DNA from: an uncultured Bacilli bacterium
GTDB taxonomy: Bacteria > Bacillota_I > Bacilli_A > RF39 > UBA660
Assembly (NCBI GenBank): GCA_910578855.1
Contig: CAJTRV010000004.1
Location: forward strand, 1 to 64,000
Direction: 5' to 3'
DNA: 64,000 nucleotides
The notes beneath the pieces are model-generated. The model saw nothing but the letters and a program-made list of their open reading frames with translations. It was not told the DNA's origin and did no database searches. Each line of letters opens with the position of its first letter. The first letter of the stretch is position 1. The translations under genes were made by a program, and so were the position numbers. Shown here piece by piece: positions 8,194 to 17,736 of the stretch.

Positions 8194-10035
8194 CTATAAA
8201 AATTTCCGCAATACTCTATCTAATTCAGCTCGATCAATTGGTTTTGAAAGATAATCATCAAACCCATCTTGCAAATACTTCTCCTTCATTCCGGTAATCG
8301 CATTGGCAGTTAAAACAACCGTTGGAATCATAAAACCAGGTATTTTCTTTAATGATTTTAATGTTTCAACACCACTCATTCCTGGCATCATATCATCTAA
8401 TAATATCAAATCATACTGTTCACCATTATTAATACGTGTAAGACATTCTGCTCCTGATGATAAACAAACAGTCTCAACCTCATAATTTAATAATAAGCGC
8501 GCAGCTACTTTTAAATTAATACGATTATCATCCACCAATAATACCTTCTTACCCTTAGCAACAAACGGTTTTTGGTCCGCGCTTATTAATTTTTCTTGAG
8601 CAACTTTTCGCTCCTCTGTAATCGGGATAATTTTCTGATCGATTGCCACCGTAAAACAAGATCCCTCTCCATAGGTACTCTGAACGACAATTCGGCCATG
8701 CATTAATTCAACCAATTTTTTGGTAATTGCTAGCCCAAGTCCCGTTCCTTCAATGGTTACATTTTTCTCAACATCAAAACGCTCAAACTTGGTAAATAAC
8801 TTCTGAATATTCTCTGGCTTAATTCCGATTCCAGTATCTTTTACTGATATAATTAAGCGACAGATATCATCTTGAATCACCGAACTCATCTGCAACTCGA
8901 TGGATCCATCTTTCGTATATTTAACCGAATTGGTCAGTAGATTAACCATAATCTGCTTTAAGCGCATACTGTCACCATATAATATGGGCGGCATATCGGC
9001 AGCCAAATGAAAGTGGAACGCCAAAAACTTATTTCCAATCCGGACTTTCGTTAACGAGACAACTTCATCAAAGATTTGCCGCGGATGATATTCCGTATTT
9101 ACAATCTCTAATTTACCAGCTTCAATCTTAGAAATATCCAAAATACCGTTGACAATTTCTAACAGATTATTAGAGGCGATCAAGATATCTTGAATTTCAT
9201 CTTGAGTATGTTCAGGTAAATTCTCTTCTAGTAAGACTTGACTGAATCCGACAATCGAATTTAATGGTGTTCGAATCTCATGTGACATATTAGATAAAAA
9301 CTCTGATTTTGCTTCGTTAGCGCGGACCGCCTGTTCCCGCGCTAGTTTCAGTTCATGAATTAATTTCAAATCAGGATTCTCAATAGTAAAATACATTAAG
9401 AATGTTACAAATGTCTCCATCGATGTAATAAGTAATAAACTAGGATTATATTTTTGTAATAGCATAATTACCGTTCCAAACGTTAATAGAAAAAATAATG
9501 GTAAATATTTCTTGGAACGAATATTTTTTAAATTCGCAATTAAACTAACAATACTGATTATAATACAAATGATCGACACCAAATAAACCAAATCAATACT
9601 AGGACCATAAGAATATATCTGTCCAGCAGTATTAACAAATGATATTGGTAAAAAAATTAATAATACAATAATAATCCAATAACTTATAGTAACAAAATTC
9701 ATTACTTTCCTAATATTTGTACTAATATCATAGTGAATTTTATCTTCTTTACTAAAGGAAATAATAAAAATATAAACAGTAAAAATTAAAATCCATGTTA
9801 ATAAATAAACCAAATATAATTTTGAAATAACTAAATTATAAAGGGGATAAGAATTCATATTTAACACAGAATAATAATTTAATAATTCGATCATTAAACC
9901 GAGAAAATTAACGACAATCAAAATAGAAAAAATTTTATTTTCAACACTTTTCACTTTATCTTTTCTAAAAAAAACCGTCATTAATGAAATACTATAAAAT
10001 AAACTTCCGACGATTAAGATAACACTTCCTATCAT
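8194..10035 (-). CDS. Membrane hybrid histidine kinase
   Basis: 613 aa. About seven transmembrane helices (1-225) form the sensor region, without an extracellular PAS-type domain. HisKA follows, with the phosphorylated His in [13 protein letters not shown] (near residue 250). The ATPase domain has [16 protein letters not shown] and GTGLGLAI. A receiver domain ends the protein, with [17 protein letters not shown] and LSKP. It is the probable partner of the Hpt-REC gene 28 nt downstream. AAAGGATG precedes the ATG, with an extended -10 TGCTATAAT further upstream. The signal it senses cannot be read from the sequence. Confidence 0.88.
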   Translation of the reverse strand: MIGSVILIVGSLFYSISLMTVFFRKDKVKSVENKIFSILIVVNFLGLMIELLNYYSVLNMNSYPLYNLVISKLYLVYLLTWILIFTVYIFIISFSKEDKIHYDISTNIRKVMNFVTISYWIIIVLLIFLPISFVNTAGQIYSYGPSIDLVYLVSIICIIISIVSLIANLKNIRSKKYLPLFFLLTFGTVIMLLQKYNPSLLLITSMETFVTFLMYFTIENPDLKLIHELKLAREQAVRANEAKSEFLSNMSHEIRTPLNSIVGFSQVLLEENLPEHTQDEIQDILIASNNLLEIVNGILDISKIEAGKLEIVNTEYHPRQIFDEVVSLTKVRIGNKFLAFHFHLAADMPPILYGDSMRLKQIMVNLLTNSVKYTKDGSIELQMSSVIQDDICRLIISVKDTGIGIKPENIQKLFTKFERFDVEKNVTIEGTGLGLAITKKLVELMHGRIVVQSTYGEGSCFTVAIDQKIIPITEERKVAQEKLISADQKPFVAKGKKVLLVDDNRINLKVAARLLLNYEVETVCLSSGAECLTRINNGEQYDLILLDDMMPGMSGVETLKSLKKIPGFMIPTVVLTANAITGMKEKYLQDGFDDYLSKPIDRAELDRVLRKFL

Positions 10036-10063
10036 GAAACATCATCCTTTACTATCTGTCAAT

Positions 10064-10093
10064 ATTATAGCATAGAAAAAGAGAAAAAGTAAA
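10064..10093 (-). promoter_or_regulatory. Promoter of the hybrid kinase operon
   Basis: On the minus strand TTTACT, an 18-nt spacer, and TATAAT preceded by TGC (extended -10). It ends about 28 nt before the hybrid-kinase ATG. Confidence 0.55.
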
Positions 10094-10153
10094 CACACTT
10101 TTCCCTTTCACTATTTAGTAAAAAATACTAATTGTTAACATCCATTTATTTCT

Positions 10154-12046
10154 TTAGCGTTTATAACAATACACCTTTGAATTTTCCTTTTTATATTGAT
10201 TAGCCGTTAATAACTGGCCTGTCTCTATACTAGGTTTCACCATAAAATCACCATCATACCCTTCAGCCTTTAACAAGGGTTGACTACGCTTTCCGCAACC
10301 GCTTAACGGAAATGACTCTTTCATACCACGAATTCGATAATACAAACAATTTAACACTTCATCAGAAAAAACATTCTTACATCTTTTTTCAGCTCCCATT
10401 AAAACATTCGTGACATTAATCTTTACTCCTGGTTGAAACTCAATATGCACAACAATCTTATCATCATTTTTATCATCTTTTACCATGACTAACTCGCATG
10501 ACAAAATATGTTTGGTATCTTTTAATATCTCATCGCTTATTAAAAATAAGGGAATTTTTTCGCCATTACTACTAATAAATTCATTTCCTATTCTTCCTTT
10601 GATATGAATAGATCCAAATTGATCAATATATCCATAAACTTGACAATCTCCCCATCTTTTTCCTGTATTATCATAAATAAAAAATTGCCTCGTCGCTTCC
10701 GGATTATTTTTATATCCTTTCATTGTACAATTAGAATTGGCAACTAATCTCCCTAGTTCATTGACTCCACATCGCTTCCCGTTCTGATCCAAGATAGCAT
10801 ACTCAGCCAAAGCAAATGGTTTTAAACCAAATGATTTTTTCCGTAGCCAACATGATAATCGCTTTTCTTGTAATGCCTTATAGAGAGTAAAAAATAATCC
10901 ACCGTGTTCACAATCTCCCCCACCAATCGAAAGGCAAACTGGCGTATAAGGTAAATGAAACAGATCCTTTCCCGCTTTAGTAGTTTTCAAAGCTTTATTA
11001 ATAAACTTTTCTTCATTAGGTGCGACCGGCTCACCTACCGCAGTTGGTATTATCAAGAATGGCAATTGTAAATTTCGGTATGACTCATCAAATCTAATTT
11101 TCTTCGCCGCATTTAACCAAAAACTTGTAGTAGCTGGAACAAAATTAGGTTTGTTAATCATCAAACTAGTCAAAAAGAAATTTTGATCATAGATTGGCTC
11201 TAAGGCAACCGTCCCATGCTGCGATAATACATCAGAAATACTCGTAATTAAATCCGTATTCGAATGAGCTGGAATATGCGCTAATCCTCTAATATTTTTC
11301 ATTGCTGGTAATCCTGAAACATCAGAATCATGAATCCGCGCCATGGTAACAAAACTTCTAATTCGATGAACAATTGCCTTGGGTCTTGTTGAATGGGTAG
11401 AACCACTACTATATGTAATGGTGAATTCATCATCTAAATTGGTATTGGCAGGAACAATATCCTCCATATCATCACCAAAAGCTGCAAACTCTTTCACATC
11501 GATGATTTTATCATTTTCACATTGAAATTCTGGAATTTTATTCCTAAATTCGCAAAAAATCTTATCTACCTCATCATAAGGATCTATCCCGTCCTTCAAT
11601 GAACTAGTCAACGAAACCAAAACAATCTTTTCAATGCTACTTTCTAAAGTTATATTCTTAATATCTTCATATTGACAGTCAGTCGCAAAGAATACTTTTG
11701 AACTACAATCATCGATAATCTTTTTTATATAATCCTGATCAAACTGACTTCCAAAAAGATTAATTTTAGCTCCAAGCATACTAATAGCCAATAAAAGATA
11801 AATAAGTTCTGGTGTATTAGATAAGCATGCTGATACTTCATCACCTTGTTTTATTCCTAGTTTTCGTAATGACTTTGCATACCTATTTGCTTCTTTCAAC
11901 ATCTCTTGATAAGAGATGTTGGTACCGCGGTACCATAGGGATGGCGCATCTAAATTATCTTTGTTTCGCTCATAAATGTCTTGAAACCACGACTCGTTAT
12001 GTTGTTCTATTTCACTTAGTACTTCTTTGATATCAGATTCTTTCAT
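10154..12046 (-). CDS. AMP-forming acyl/aryl-CoA ligase-like enzyme (ANL family)
   Basis: 630 aa. Members of this family activate a carboxylate with ATP to an acyl-adenylate and usually pass it to CoA. The phosphate-binding loop is TYSSGSTHSTRPKAIVH (near 215-230). The C-terminal catalytic Lys sits in LSGCGKRSQPLLK (about 585). The hinge region is unusual: the common TGD is WGD, and GRxDD is GRIGNEF, so an expected Asp is Asn. The normal YGxTE motif is replaced by GGGDCEHGG. These changes suggest a divergent substrate. It stands alone between the phosphorelay and the cell-wall block, with GGAGG before the ATG. Substrate unknown. Confidence 0.8.
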   Translation of the reverse strand: MKESDIKEVLSEIEQHNESWFQDIYERNKDNLDAPSLWYRGTNISYQEMLKEANRYAKSLRKLGIKQGDEVSACLSNTPELIYLLLAISMLGAKINLFGSQFDQDYIKKIIDDCSSKVFFATDCQYEDIKNITLESSIEKIVLVSLTSSLKDGIDPYDEVDKIFCEFRNKIPEFQCENDKIIDVKEFAAFGDDMEDIVPANTNLDDEFTITYSSGSTHSTRPKAIVHRIRSFVTMARIHDSDVSGLPAMKNIRGLAHIPAHSNTDLITSISDVLSQHGTVALEPIYDQNFFLTSLMINKPNFVPATTSFWLNAAKKIRFDESYRNLQLPFLIIPTAVGEPVAPNEEKFINKALKTTKAGKDLFHLPYTPVCLSIGGGDCEHGGLFFTLYKALQEKRLSCWLRKKSFGLKPFALAEYAILDQNGKRCGVNELGRLVANSNCTMKGYKNNPEATRQFFIYDNTGKRWGDCQVYGYIDQFGSIHIKGRIGNEFISSNGEKIPLFLISDEILKDTKHILSCELVMVKDDKNDDKIVVHIEFQPGVKINVTNVLMGAEKRCKNVFSDEVLNCLYYRIRGMKESFPLSGCGKRSQPLLKAEGYDGDFMVKPSIETGQLLTANQYKKENSKVYCYKR

Positions 12047-12130
12047 AATACCTCCATCAAACTTTACTACTCACTCTTATCATAACACAGTTAAATGAAA
12101 TATAGAACTACTTTAATCATAAATATCTTC

Positions 12131-13222
12131 TTATTTTTGATAACGACTAATATTTAAAATAATTCCAATACTAGACATCGTAATAAGCAAGCTAGAGCCT
12201 CCATAACTTAGAAATGGAAGTGTAACCCCAGTTACGGGAATTAAGCCAGTTACAACCATTAAATTTAAAATCGCTTGGAAGCCAATTTGAAAGGCAATCC
12301 CAAATGTCAAATACTTCGCAAACATATCTTGACTCTTTCTAGCAATCTTAAACGCACGCGTAAGAATAATAAGAAACAAACCAACGACAATAATGACCCC
12401 TAGAAAACCAAACTCTTCACTGATAATGGAGAATATAAAATCAGTCTGTGGTTCTGGTAGATAGAAATGCTTTTGTCGCGAATTTAAAAAGCCATAGCCA
12501 AATAATCCTCCAGGACCAATCGCATATAACGATTGAATGATCTGGAAGCCACTACCAAGTGGATCCTTCCATGGATTTAAAAAGGATAATATCCGTTCTA
12601 ACCGATAGGGAGCTACAGCAATCAAGCCAACAATCCCGGCCATTCCAAGCATTCCCATGCGTAAGAAAAATTTGAAAGGAACACCGCCAACAAAGATAAG
12701 CCCCATAATACTCATCACGATAATCATTCCGGTTCCAAAGTCAGGTTGTAACATAATAATTCCAAAGACAAGTAAGGTAAGGCTTAGAATCGGTAAAACC
12801 CCTTTTTTGATATCAGTCATCTGCTTTTCATTCTTAACCAGATACTTCGCTGTAAAAATGATAAGTGCCAATTTCATGAACTCACTTGGTTGAATCCCAA
12901 ATGAGCCAATTCCAAACCAGCTACGACTTCCATTCCGAACCGTTCCAATCCCAGGAATTAAGACCAACACCAATAAAATAAAACAGGTAATAACCAAAGG
13001 TGTAGCCTTCTCATAATAAAGTCGATAATCAATTTTACTAATAACATACATAAAAACTAGTCCCAAGAGAAAGAAGACACCTTGATTAATGACAAATTTA
13101 AATGGATTATGAAACTTATATTCAGCCCATACATAAGAAGCGGAATAAATCATGATAATTCCAAAGATGGAAATCAAGATCACACTAATCAGAAGTCCAT
13201 AATCAATATTCCCTTTTTTCAT
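12131..13222 (-). CDS. ftsW: SEDS peptidoglycan polymerase, FtsW/SpoVE type
   Basis: SEDS proteins are membrane glycosyltransferases that polymerise lipid II together with a class B penicillin-binding protein. The protein is 363 aa with about ten transmembrane segments. It shows GSRSWF, the motif IQPSEFMKL near residue 112, and the large extracellular loop with QTDFIFSIISEEFG. Placement after spoVD-like and mraY genes, plus a spore-former context, makes SpoVE an equal possibility to FtsW. AGGGTGAT precedes the ATG, and mraY ends 12 nt upstream. It is the last gene of its operon; no convincing terminator was seen. Confidence 0.9.
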   Translation of the reverse strand: MKKGNIDYGLLISVILISIFGIIMIYSASYVWAEYKFHNPFKFVINQGVFFLLGLVFMYVISKIDYRLYYEKATPLVITCFILLVLVLIPGIGTVRNGSRSWFGIGSFGIQPSEFMKLALIIFTAKYLVKNEKQMTDIKKGVLPILSLTLLVFGIIMLQPDFGTGMIIVMSIMGLIFVGGVPFKFFLRMGMLGMAGIVGLIAVAPYRLERILSFLNPWKDPLGSGFQIIQSLYAIGPGGLFGYGFLNSRQKHFYLPEPQTDFIFSIISEEFGFLGVIIVVGLFLIILTRAFKIARKSQDMFAKYLTFGIAFQIGFQAILNLMVVTGLIPVTGVTLPFLSYGGSSLLITMSSIGIILNISRYQK

Positions 13223-13234
13223 TCTATCACCCTT

Positions 13235-14227
13235 TTAAAACCATACTCCAAATGCCAGCGCAACCATTGCCCCCAATAGTCCGATAATCCAAAATAACTT
13301 CACAATATCATTTTCCTTCCAGCCCCATTTTTCAAAAGTATGATGAATCGGTGCCATAGGAAAAAGGCGTTTTTTCGTTAGTTTATAATAATAACGTTGT
13401 AAAATACAACTCATCGTTTCTAGAACAAAGACAATCCCGATGATCACTAGTAGCAATTCATGACGCGTCAAAATGGCTAGTGTTCCTAATGTTGCCCCAA
13501 GAGCGAGCGAACCGGTATCACCCATAAATATTTTAGCTGGTTTGGTATTAAACACAAGAAACCCTAGTAGTGATCCAATCAGAATAAAACAAAATAAGCC
13601 AAGATCCGTATACCCCTCTAACCAACCAGTATTATAACTAATTAAACCAAAAGCAAGAAAAGCAATAACGGAAAGACCGCCAGCAAGACCATCTAAGCCA
13701 TCGGTTAAGTTAACCGCATTACTACTGGCAAGGAGCAAAAAGAGAATAAATAAACCATAGAAGAACCCGATGTTACAGCGAATATTAAATGTATGAATCC
13801 AGATTAGTGGCTCGTTCCCAGCTTTCATAAATAAATAGAAAAAGACAATCGCAATGATCAATTGTAATAATAATTTTTGTCCCTCCGATAATCCTTTATT
13901 ATTATGTCTTAACACAATTAGATAGTCATCGATAAACCCAATCATTGCATAACCAATAAACGATAATAAAACGATTGCTAGCGTATAAGTCATCACCATC
14001 TTGCCTGTAAGAATTAAGATCGTCACCGTAAATAACGTTGGAAGTAGGAAAATAAGTCCGCCCATCGTCGGTGTATGCGACTTACTCTGGTGGGCCTCCC
14101 GAAGATAAATACTGAGATTTTGATCAACCTTAAATTTCTTTAAAATAGGAATGAGAATCGCAGCGGTAATCACCGATAAAATAAATCCGATCATCATTGC
14201 TAGTACTGATTTTGTCATTAGTAACAT
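13235..14227 (-). CDS. mraY: Phospho-N-acetylmuramoyl-pentapeptide transferase
   Basis: MraY moves phospho-MurNAc-pentapeptide from UDP to undecaprenyl phosphate, making lipid I at the cytoplasmic membrane. The protein is 330 aa with ten predicted transmembrane segments. Conserved loops seen are SHTPTMGGL, FIDDYLIV, SSNAVNLTDGLDGLAGG and FMGDTGSLALG, and the HHTFEKWG histidine motif lies near the C-terminus. AGGAGG lies 6-7 nt before the ATG at 14227. It is packed 10 nt behind the spoVD-like gene and just before ftsW. murE and murD, which flank mraY in many Bacilli, are absent from this block. Confidence 0.97.
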   Translation of the reverse strand: MLLMTKSVLAMMIGFILSVITAAILIPILKKFKVDQNLSIYLREAHQSKSHTPTMGGLIFLLPTLFTVTILILTGKMVMTYTLAIVLLSFIGYAMIGFIDDYLIVLRHNNKGLSEGQKLLLQLIIAIVFFYLFMKAGNEPLIWIHTFNIRCNIGFFYGLFILFLLLASSNAVNLTDGLDGLAGGLSVIAFLAFGLISYNTGWLEGYTDLGLFCFILIGSLLGFLVFNTKPAKIFMGDTGSLALGATLGTLAILTRHELLLVIIGIVFVLETMSCILQRYYYKLTKKRLFPMAPIHHTFEKWGWKENDIVKLFWIIGLLGAMVALAFGVWF

Positions 14228-14237
14228 ACCATTCCTC

Positions 14238-16145
14238 CTACTGTTTTAATAACAATCTTACTACGTCACCCTCGTAAATTTTCTCGCCTGCTTTAGGTGA
14301 TTGATAGGCGATTGTCTCCCCAGTTCCAGAAAATTCTACCTTGAAGCTGGTAAGCTCCTTCATCGCCTCACTGGTACTCTTGCCAACAACATTTGGAACC
14401 TTGGCATATTTCTTATCCCCATAGTTATAGCGTTTCTCGCTACTTCCTTTTCGTTTGGGAATATTAAGAGCAGTAATCGAATCTTGTAAAATAGTCTTAG
14501 CAATCGGTGCCGCAACAGTTCCACCATACTGGGTAATGCCCTTGGCATTGTCAATTGCTACATAGACAACAACCTGAGGATCATCAGCTGGTAAAAAACC
14601 AATAAACGAGGTAATATAGTTTCCTACCATATAACGACCATCCTTTACCTTTTGCGCTGTCCCAGTCTTTCCACCAACCCGGTACCCATCAATAAAGGCT
14701 GGGCGTCCTGTTCCATTGGTTACAACACTTTCTAGCGTCATTCGTACTTGCTCAGATGTTTTCGAACTGATGACTTTGCGGACCACTTTCTTCTTCGTCT
14801 CTTTAATTACACCATTGGTTTCCGGTTCATTTAAACTCTTAACAATATAGGGTTGATATAAGTATCCCCCATTGATGGCTGCACTAACTGCTGTAATCTG
14901 TTGAATTGGTGTAACTGATACCCCTTGCCCAAATGACGTCGTTGCAAGTTCAACAGGCCCTACTTTATCGAGTGGAAACAAGATACCAGATCCTTCTCCA
15001 TTTAAATCAATTCCGGTTTTCGTTCCAAAACCAAAATTATGAATGTACTGGAACAATTTTTCCTTACCGATTCGCTGCCCCAGTACAACGAATCCTGGGT
15101 TGCATGAATTTTCAACAACCTGTAAAAAAGTTTGTTCCCCATGACCTCCATGCTTCCAACACTTAATCTTGGCATTCTCAACCCGAATTGATCCCCCATC
15201 GGTAAACTTATCTTTATTAAGATCAACAAGCTTCTCTTCTAAAGCCGTTGCAAGGGTAATAATTTTAAATGTCGATCCTGGCTCATAGGTCATCCAAATT
15301 GGTAAATTTCGATTGATTTCCTCGATGGTATAATCTTGATAATTACTTGGTGAAAAATTAGGACGCGAAGACATTGCTAATATCTCCCCACTCTTAGGAT
15401 CCATCACAATTCCAAGAGCTTGATCAGGATTATACTTTAACATCGCATTATCTAGTTCCCGTTCTAGTGAGGATTGAATATCATAATTAATTGTTAACGT
15501 CATATTCATTCCATCCTGTGGTTTTTCATAGACCTCATTTAATTCTAACTTGTTTCCCTTGGCATCACTAAAATATTTAATTGCTCCATATTCTCCCGTT
15601 AAATACTGATCATACATGAGTTCCAATCCTGATAATCCTTGGTTATCAATTCCAACAAATCCAATCGTATGTGATAAATACCGATCGTTAGGATAATTGC
15701 GTTTTGACTCTTTTACGAGATAAACCCCTGGTAATTCTAAAGCAGCAATTTTATCGGCAACATCATATGACAAACGGCGTCCTTCAGGGTGAACCCGTTC
15801 AATCGACTCCTTCTTGGTAACATGCTGATAAATAGTCTGATATGAAACACCTAAAATCGCACTGATCTCTTTGGCTGTCTTTTCCTTATCTTTAATTTGA
15901 TTGGGAATAAAGACCAATGACGATGTTGTTAGATTATCAGCGAGAACAACCCCATTACGGTCATAGATATTACCACGACTCGCCTCGATAGGAAGATTAC
16001 GACTCCATAAACCAGCTGCATATTGATTAAGACGTTTATAATCGATTACTTGAATATAAAAGACTTTCCCAATGATCATCAAAAATAATAGAAGCATGAT
16101 CAATAAAACAATCCGAATACGATAGTGAATATTTTTAAAGAACAT
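14238..16145 (-). CDS. spoVD: Class B penicillin-binding protein with PASTA domain (SpoVD/PBP2 type)
   Basis: Transpeptidase that cross-links peptidoglycan, anchored by one N-terminal transmembrane helix (about 8-30). The dimerisation domain includes SRGNIYDRNG. The transpeptidase domain has STFK near residue 291, SCN near 345 and KTGT near 495. One PASTA repeat ends the protein (about 575-635). I use the ATG at 16145 because AGAGGTG lies 7 nt upstream; the frame also continues to a GTG at 16154. Because a second class B enzyme (pbpB) lies with ftsL, this copy is the better SpoVD candidate. That assignment is by context only. Confidence 0.85.
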   Translation of the reverse strand: MFFKNIHYRIRIVLLIMLLLFLMIIGKVFYIQVIDYKRLNQYAAGLWSRNLPIEASRGNIYDRNGVVLADNLTTSSLVFIPNQIKDKEKTAKEISAILGVSYQTIYQHVTKKESIERVHPEGRRLSYDVADKIAALELPGVYLVKESKRNYPNDRYLSHTIGFVGIDNQGLSGLELMYDQYLTGEYGAIKYFSDAKGNKLELNEVYEKPQDGMNMTLTINYDIQSSLERELDNAMLKYNPDQALGIVMDPKSGEILAMSSRPNFSPSNYQDYTIEEINRNLPIWMTYEPGSTFKIITLATALEEKLVDLNKDKFTDGGSIRVENAKIKCWKHGGHGEQTFLQVVENSCNPGFVVLGQRIGKEKLFQYIHNFGFGTKTGIDLNGEGSGILFPLDKVGPVELATTSFGQGVSVTPIQQITAVSAAINGGYLYQPYIVKSLNEPETNGVIKETKKKVVRKVISSKTSEQVRMTLESVVTNGTGRPAFIDGYRVGGKTGTAQKVKDGRYMVGNYITSFIGFLPADDPQVVVYVAIDNAKGITQYGGTVAAPIAKTILQDSITALNIPKRKGSSEKRYNYGDKKYAKVPNVVGKSTSEAMKELTSFKVEFSGTGETIAYQSPKAGEKIYEGDVVRLLLKQ

Positions 16146-16177
16146 GGTAATCACCTCTAATAATGTATATGTACAAG

Positions 16178-16211
16178 CACAAAAAAAAGAACAACATCAC
16201 GATTGTTCTTA
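16178..16211 (-). terminator. Terminator hairpin 25-30 nt before the spoVD RBS
   Basis: On the minus strand AAGAACAA/TTGTTCTT with an 8-nt loop, then about eight T. It probably ends the deacetylase transcript, but it leaves almost no room for a separate spoVD promoter (see findings). The 235 bp around it hold no gene I can support. Confidence 0.75.
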
Positions 16212-16389
16212 GCGTTCTTTATGTGCATAAATATAAAGTGAGATAGGGTAACCAATCTAATGATCATTGCGGTCATCAACCAGTAACAAAGTCCCTGGAT
16301 GCGCAAAAAATATTTCAAATAATACTACACCAATGGGAAGATTATGCTTCCAGATTTTCCAAAAAGTTCTCCAGTAAGACAACTAAATC

Positions 16390-17592
16390 TTAATTGTTCA
16401 CTCCATGATGGATGGGCTTAGTCCCAGCTGTAATCCGATCAAACTGATAGCCATTCTGTTTGCCATAGGTAATAATACGGTCTAAAGCATCCGCTGTTTG
16501 TTGGTTTGCTGCATAATCATGCATCAATACAACATATGTGGACTCATTACCTAAACTAGACGTTACATTTTTGACAATCGCATCGCTCCCAATTCGCCCA
16601 GTATCTCCGCTATCAATATTCCAATCAAAATAATGAAATCCTCGGCGCATTACTTCGGTTGTCAGAGTACTCATAATGCCTGGTTGAAACTTACTAACAG
16701 TATTCGAACTTCCTCCTGGAAAACGAATAATATTAGCATCTTCCCCAGTAATCGTTTTTAAGCGAGCTCGTAATTCATAAAGATCTTTAAAATAAGTATC
16801 CACTGATTGATAAATATAACGATAATTATGCGTATTGCTATGAATTGCCACCGTATGACCTTCATCATGTACTCGTTTCGTGATAGCATTGTAACTAGAA
16901 TCTTTCCCGATCATAAAAAATGTTGCTTTGACCCCATGCTGCTTTAAAACATCCAATATGGCAGGTGTAACCTGCGATGGACCGTCATCAAATGTTAAAT
17001 AAATAGTTTTTAAATTTGGATCTTTCTTAGGAACCACTCGAATTGTTCGGATTTCCGTCACTTCATTCCCCGCTTGATCCTTACTATAATATTGTAATCG
17101 ATATTCCCCCTGTTTCTTTGGATTGACTTGCCCCGTTACCCGAACAGATTTGGTAATATCTCCATCATTATTATCGATTGCCTGATAACCAGGCTCGGTA
17201 TAGTTTGTCCCCTCTTCTACAAACATCTCTTTGGCTCCATGTAGGACAAGTCGGGGTTTATCACGGTCTATAACAATCACTGTTCGTGATTTACGAATCG
17301 TTCCATTTAGATAAGAAATACGATATTGAATTTGATACCTACCAGCTCTCTTCATATTTAAATTACTTTTAACGATAACCCGTGGTGACTTCATTCCAAG
17401 TATCACTGAAACCTTCGTTCCAGGATCAACATAGTTCTCCCCCATAGGAATAGTCATTGTCTTTGGACCCTTCAATTGGATCCTTGGACGATATAATACC
17501 AGTCCCGTAATTAAAATAAATAAAAAACTCCAAAAAACAACGAGAAACTGCATTCTTCGCGTCCATTTTTTTATCGCTTGTTGCTTCATCAA
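16390..17592 (-). CDS. Membrane-anchored polysaccharide deacetylase with two Ig-like domains
   Basis: 400 aa. A signal anchor lies at about 15-35. Two bacterial Ig-like (DUF5011-type) domains follow (about 45-190), recognisable by repeated YVDPGT/YTEPGY...KxGxYxxxY patterns. A NodB deacetylase domain occupies about 195-395, with TFDDGPS (catalytic Asp and metal Asp), HSNTHN (metal His pair) and RFPGGSSN. It probably removes acetyl groups from peptidoglycan or another cell-surface glycan outside the membrane. It sits between the two halves of the dcw cell-wall cluster, where such a gene is not normally found, and is followed by a strong terminator. Confidence 0.9.
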   Translation of the reverse strand: MMKQQAIKKWTRRMQFLVVFWSFLFILITGLVLYRPRIQLKGPKTMTIPMGENYVDPGTKVSVILGMKSPRVIVKSNLNMKRAGRYQIQYRISYLNGTIRKSRTVIVIDRDKPRLVLHGAKEMFVEEGTNYTEPGYQAIDNNDGDITKSVRVTGQVNPKKQGEYRLQYYSKDQAGNEVTEIRTIRVVPKKDPNLKTIYLTFDDGPSQVTPAILDVLKQHGVKATFFMIGKDSSYNAITKRVHDEGHTVAIHSNTHNYRYIYQSVDTYFKDLYELRARLKTITGEDANIIRFPGGSSNTVSKFQPGIMSTLTTEVMRRGFHYFDWNIDSGDTGRIGSDAIVKNVTSSLGNESTYVVLMHDYAANQQTADALDRIITYGKQNGYQFDRITAGTKPIHHGVNN

Positions 17593-17701
17593 TAATCACA
17601 TCCTACATCCTCATCATTAGTATAACTAATTTTAATCAAAATACTCTTTTTATCATAACACACCCAAATCTTTTTGTATAGCAAGTTCTAACTTATTTTA
17701 G

Positions 17702-17736
17702 CAAAAAAACATAGTCATTTTTTCATGTCTATGTTT
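17702..17736 (-). terminator. Terminator after pbpB
   Basis: On the minus strand ACATAG pairs with CTATGT (inner CAT/ATG pairs possible), followed by about seven T. It overlaps the end of pbpB and separates it from the deacetylase gene. Confidence 0.65.

Noticed and set aside
16262..16389. Short minus-strand frame with a line EIFFAHPGTLLLVDD reminiscent of a Nudix N-terminus
   Set aside because: About 40 codons, no ATG or RBS, and no Nudix box; likely chance.
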